Origin: Erinaceus europaeus
Taxonomy: Eukaryota; Chordata; Mammalia; Eulipotyphla; Erinaceidae
NCBI RefSeq assembly: GCF_950295315.1
Contig: NC_080171.1
Span: 119,151,145-119,215,144, forward strand
Direction: 5' to 3'
DNA: 64,000 nucleotides
Shown one piece after another: positions 62,162 through 64,000 of this stretch (positions are counted from its first letter, which is position 1; each line of letters starts with the position of its first letter). The notes under the pieces are model-generated. The model saw only the letters and a list, made by a program, of their open reading frames with translations. It was not told where the DNA came from and ran no database searches. A program made the position numbers and the translations under genes.

Positions 62162-63084
62162 CTAGAAGGTATTCACAATCAAAGGCTTAACAGTTACCTT
62201 GCTCAAAATACAGGCTGAATTTCACGCTATCACTGAGCTTATCCAGTTTGTATGGTGCAAAGTAAAATCACTACACATTCTAACAAGAGACTGGTGTGGA
62301 TGCTTCCTCCACTTACGTAGCAGAAACTGGTAAGATGGGAAGTAGTGGGCTATCCCACAGCACCTACCTCCACCCCCACCCCTGCCACCATGAAGCAGGT
62401 GGTCATGTCATGCTAGCAAGTGTCCAGTAGTCCACCGCACTCCGGTGTGGTGCTGGTGTGTGTGACTGATGTCTAGGAGGCAGTCCTATTAAAAAATACC
62501 TATGCTCTGGCCAAGAAAAAAAAAAACCAAAACATAAATCACATGTTGCTTTACAGAGAAATTGCATTTAAAAAAATTTAATAACCCCACAACCTCCCTC
62601 CTTTCTTCCGTGAGAAGAACGTTCCCCCACTCCCACCCAGGATGCCACTGCTAACCCTCTGAGGGACTGGAGATTTTTCTGTCCCAGTTGCTCCCCAAAG
62701 TGATGCAAAAATAGTAAATGTCATCAGCAGTGATTGATTCATTTCAATACCATGAATCATCGCTGTAATTGCACTCAGAAGGGGGATGCTTTTCTCTGAT
62801 TAATCTGACCCTCTAGGCCACCATTAACACCAGTGTGTTCGGATGCTAATCAGGAAATAAATGCAAAAGAAACAGTGGAAACTCCCTGGGGACCTGGCGT
62901 GGCCTGTCTCCCCCAACATTTGTCTCTCTGCTGTTTTACGTCTGGAACATCCCTTTGTCATATAGGAAATATCATACTTTTCTTCAAAGGTGACTTCTTT
63001 TCTGAAGCTATTTCCATTAGAGAGACATCCTGGATAATACTTTGAGCACTGTCCTTGGCAAATTGAAAGCTCTCTGAGTCCATC
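62162..63084. other. Unrecognised single-copy sequence
   Basis: About 920 bp. The part 62690-62880 is AT-rich with several TAAT/ATTA-type motifs and looks repeat-free. Confidence 0.45.
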
Positions 63085-63225
63085 TGCTGGCTAAGTGATT
63101 GGATCATTATCCTTGTTTTACAGGTTAGGGGAGAGAGGACCTGAGAGGTTAAATGACACCCCACCAGCTTGTAGGAGTGAGGCGAGAACAGAAGCAAATG
63201 TGCTTTTCCAAGTCCAGCCATTCAG
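63085..63225 (-). mobile_element. MIR, ancient tRNA-derived SINE
   Basis: CATTATCCTTGTTTTACAGG, GACCTGAGAGGTTAAATGAC and CCAGCTTGTAGGAGTGAGGC follow the minus-strand MIR consensus. Confidence 0.65.
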
Positions 63226-63554
63226 TTGTGTCTCTTAAAGAAACTCAGAGGTTTCAGACTCCTTTCCCCCCTTCTAACCAGCTCTGGTCTTTCTCCTTCT
63301 CCACCATGCTCAGGACTCCTGGCCACTCACTGCTTCAATACACCCTCTCCTGAGGCCCACTAGTTATACCCAACCTACAGAGCCTCTGCACTGAATCAGC
63401 CATTTGGAGACGTGTGTGTCCCCTTTTCTGTAGCAGTGGGCGGGGGACTAGTCCAGGACATCCAGCTTTCACTACTGCGGACCCCGTCAGAGATGCAGTC
63501 ACCGTCCCTGCCCCCGGTGAAAGCTGAGCCGACATGCAGAGCTGCCATGGAGAA
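63226..63554. other. Unrecognised sequence
   Basis: No recognised repeat; short frames on both strands overlap without a domain. Confidence 0.4.
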
Positions 63555-63566
63555 GGGAAGCAGGAC

Positions 63567-63846
63567 GGGCCAGGCGATGGTGCACCTGGTTAAGAGCACA
63601 CAGAACTGAGTGCAGGGACCATGCAAGGATCTGGGTTCGAGTCCCTGCTCTCCACCTGCAGGGAGGAAACTTCACAAGTGGTGAAGCAGGTGTACAGGTG
63701 TCTCTCTCTCTCCCTCGCTATCTCTCCCTCCCCTCTCAATTTCTCTCTGTCCTAGCCAACAAAATGGAAAAAGTGGCCACCAGGAGCAGTGGGTTTGTAG
63801 TGCAGCCACTGAGCCTCAATGATAACCCTGGGGGGAAAAATAAAAA
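63567..63846 (+). mobile_element. SINE with B-type head and A-long tail
   Basis: GGGCCAGGCGATGGTGCACC head is B-like, the tail ACCAGGAGCAGTGGGTTTGT and GATAACCCTGG is the A-long module. GGGAAGCAGGAC (63555-63566) and GGGAAGCAGGAT (63847-63858) are the target copies. Confidence 0.88.
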
Positions 63847-64000
63847 GGGAAGCAGGATAGGTGCTGGGCTGGGGCCTGCTCCCATTCTTGCCTTCACAAA
63901 GCCTGTGTTCAGAGCCTTCCTTCACACCTAGCTGACATTGGTCTTCTCATCCTGGCTGACTGTGATTTAAAAAGCGTACAATGTATTTCCTGTGATGAAT

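Overview
This is a gene-poor, repeat-dominated stretch of mammalian nuclear DNA. The most abundant repeat is a tRNA-derived SINE whose head reads like GGGAGTCGGGCGGTAGCGC and whose tail is (CAA)n followed by GGGCAACAAAAGGGAATAAATAAAT. From memory this matches the ERI SINEs of hedgehogs, so the likely source is Erinaceus or a close relative (Eulipotyphla). No intact protein-coding gene, tRNA or rRNA is recognisable. Apart from L1 remnants and one retropseudogene, the open frames are repeat translations or chance ORFs, so the window is probably intergenic or deep intronic.

Shorthand used below. SINE-A: the ERI-type element, about 250-280 bp. SINE-A-long: SINE-A plus a 3' module (CCAGGAGCAGTGGATTC ... 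ATAACCCTGGAGGC). SINE-B: head GGGCCAGGTGGTGGCGCACC. SINE-C: head CGGGAGGTGGCGCAGTGGAT. SINE-D: contains GCATAATGGTTATGCAAAGA and GAGCTGAGCAGTGCTCTGG. SINE-E: an older family with ACCACAGCACTGAAGC. Families A to D show pol III A-box and B-box motifs (B box like GGTTCGAGCCC). L1-I, L1-II and L1-III are three L1 3' ends; L1-I and L1-II are each seen joined to ORF2 sequence.

Layout. 1-9000: old and young L1 fragments, SINEs, and a solo LTR at 4236-4584. 9468-10485: a 22-unit, 28-bp minisatellite split by a solo LTR. 10.9-12.1 kb: two copies of an older L1 3' end, one split by an unrelated LTR (11526-11957). 12.1-24.5 kb: SINE clusters, an L1-I 3' UTR (16351-17563) and a DYNLL1 processed pseudogene (20373-21378). 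24484-27690: an L1 with 5' UTR, ORF1 and endonuclease but no reverse transcriptase. 28-37.9 kb: SINE-rich, with ancient L1 and a third solo LTR (35271-35624). 37.9-42.7 kb: one L1 inserted inside another, flanked by a 14-bp target-site duplication. 43405-44661: a 52-unit, 24-bp satellite-like array. 47319-48448: an L1 3' UTR with a 5' inversion (twin priming), inserted in a MIR. 49760-50176: a fourth solo LTR, inside a SINE. 50.4-64 kb: mostly unrecognised single-copy sequence with SINEs, MER5/MER20-like DNA transposon fossils and MIRs.

There is no operon-like organisation. The information here is the order of transposition events, which can be read from nested insertions and duplicated target sites, and two unusual tandem arrays. 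Repeat borders are by eye, usually within about 5-10 bp.
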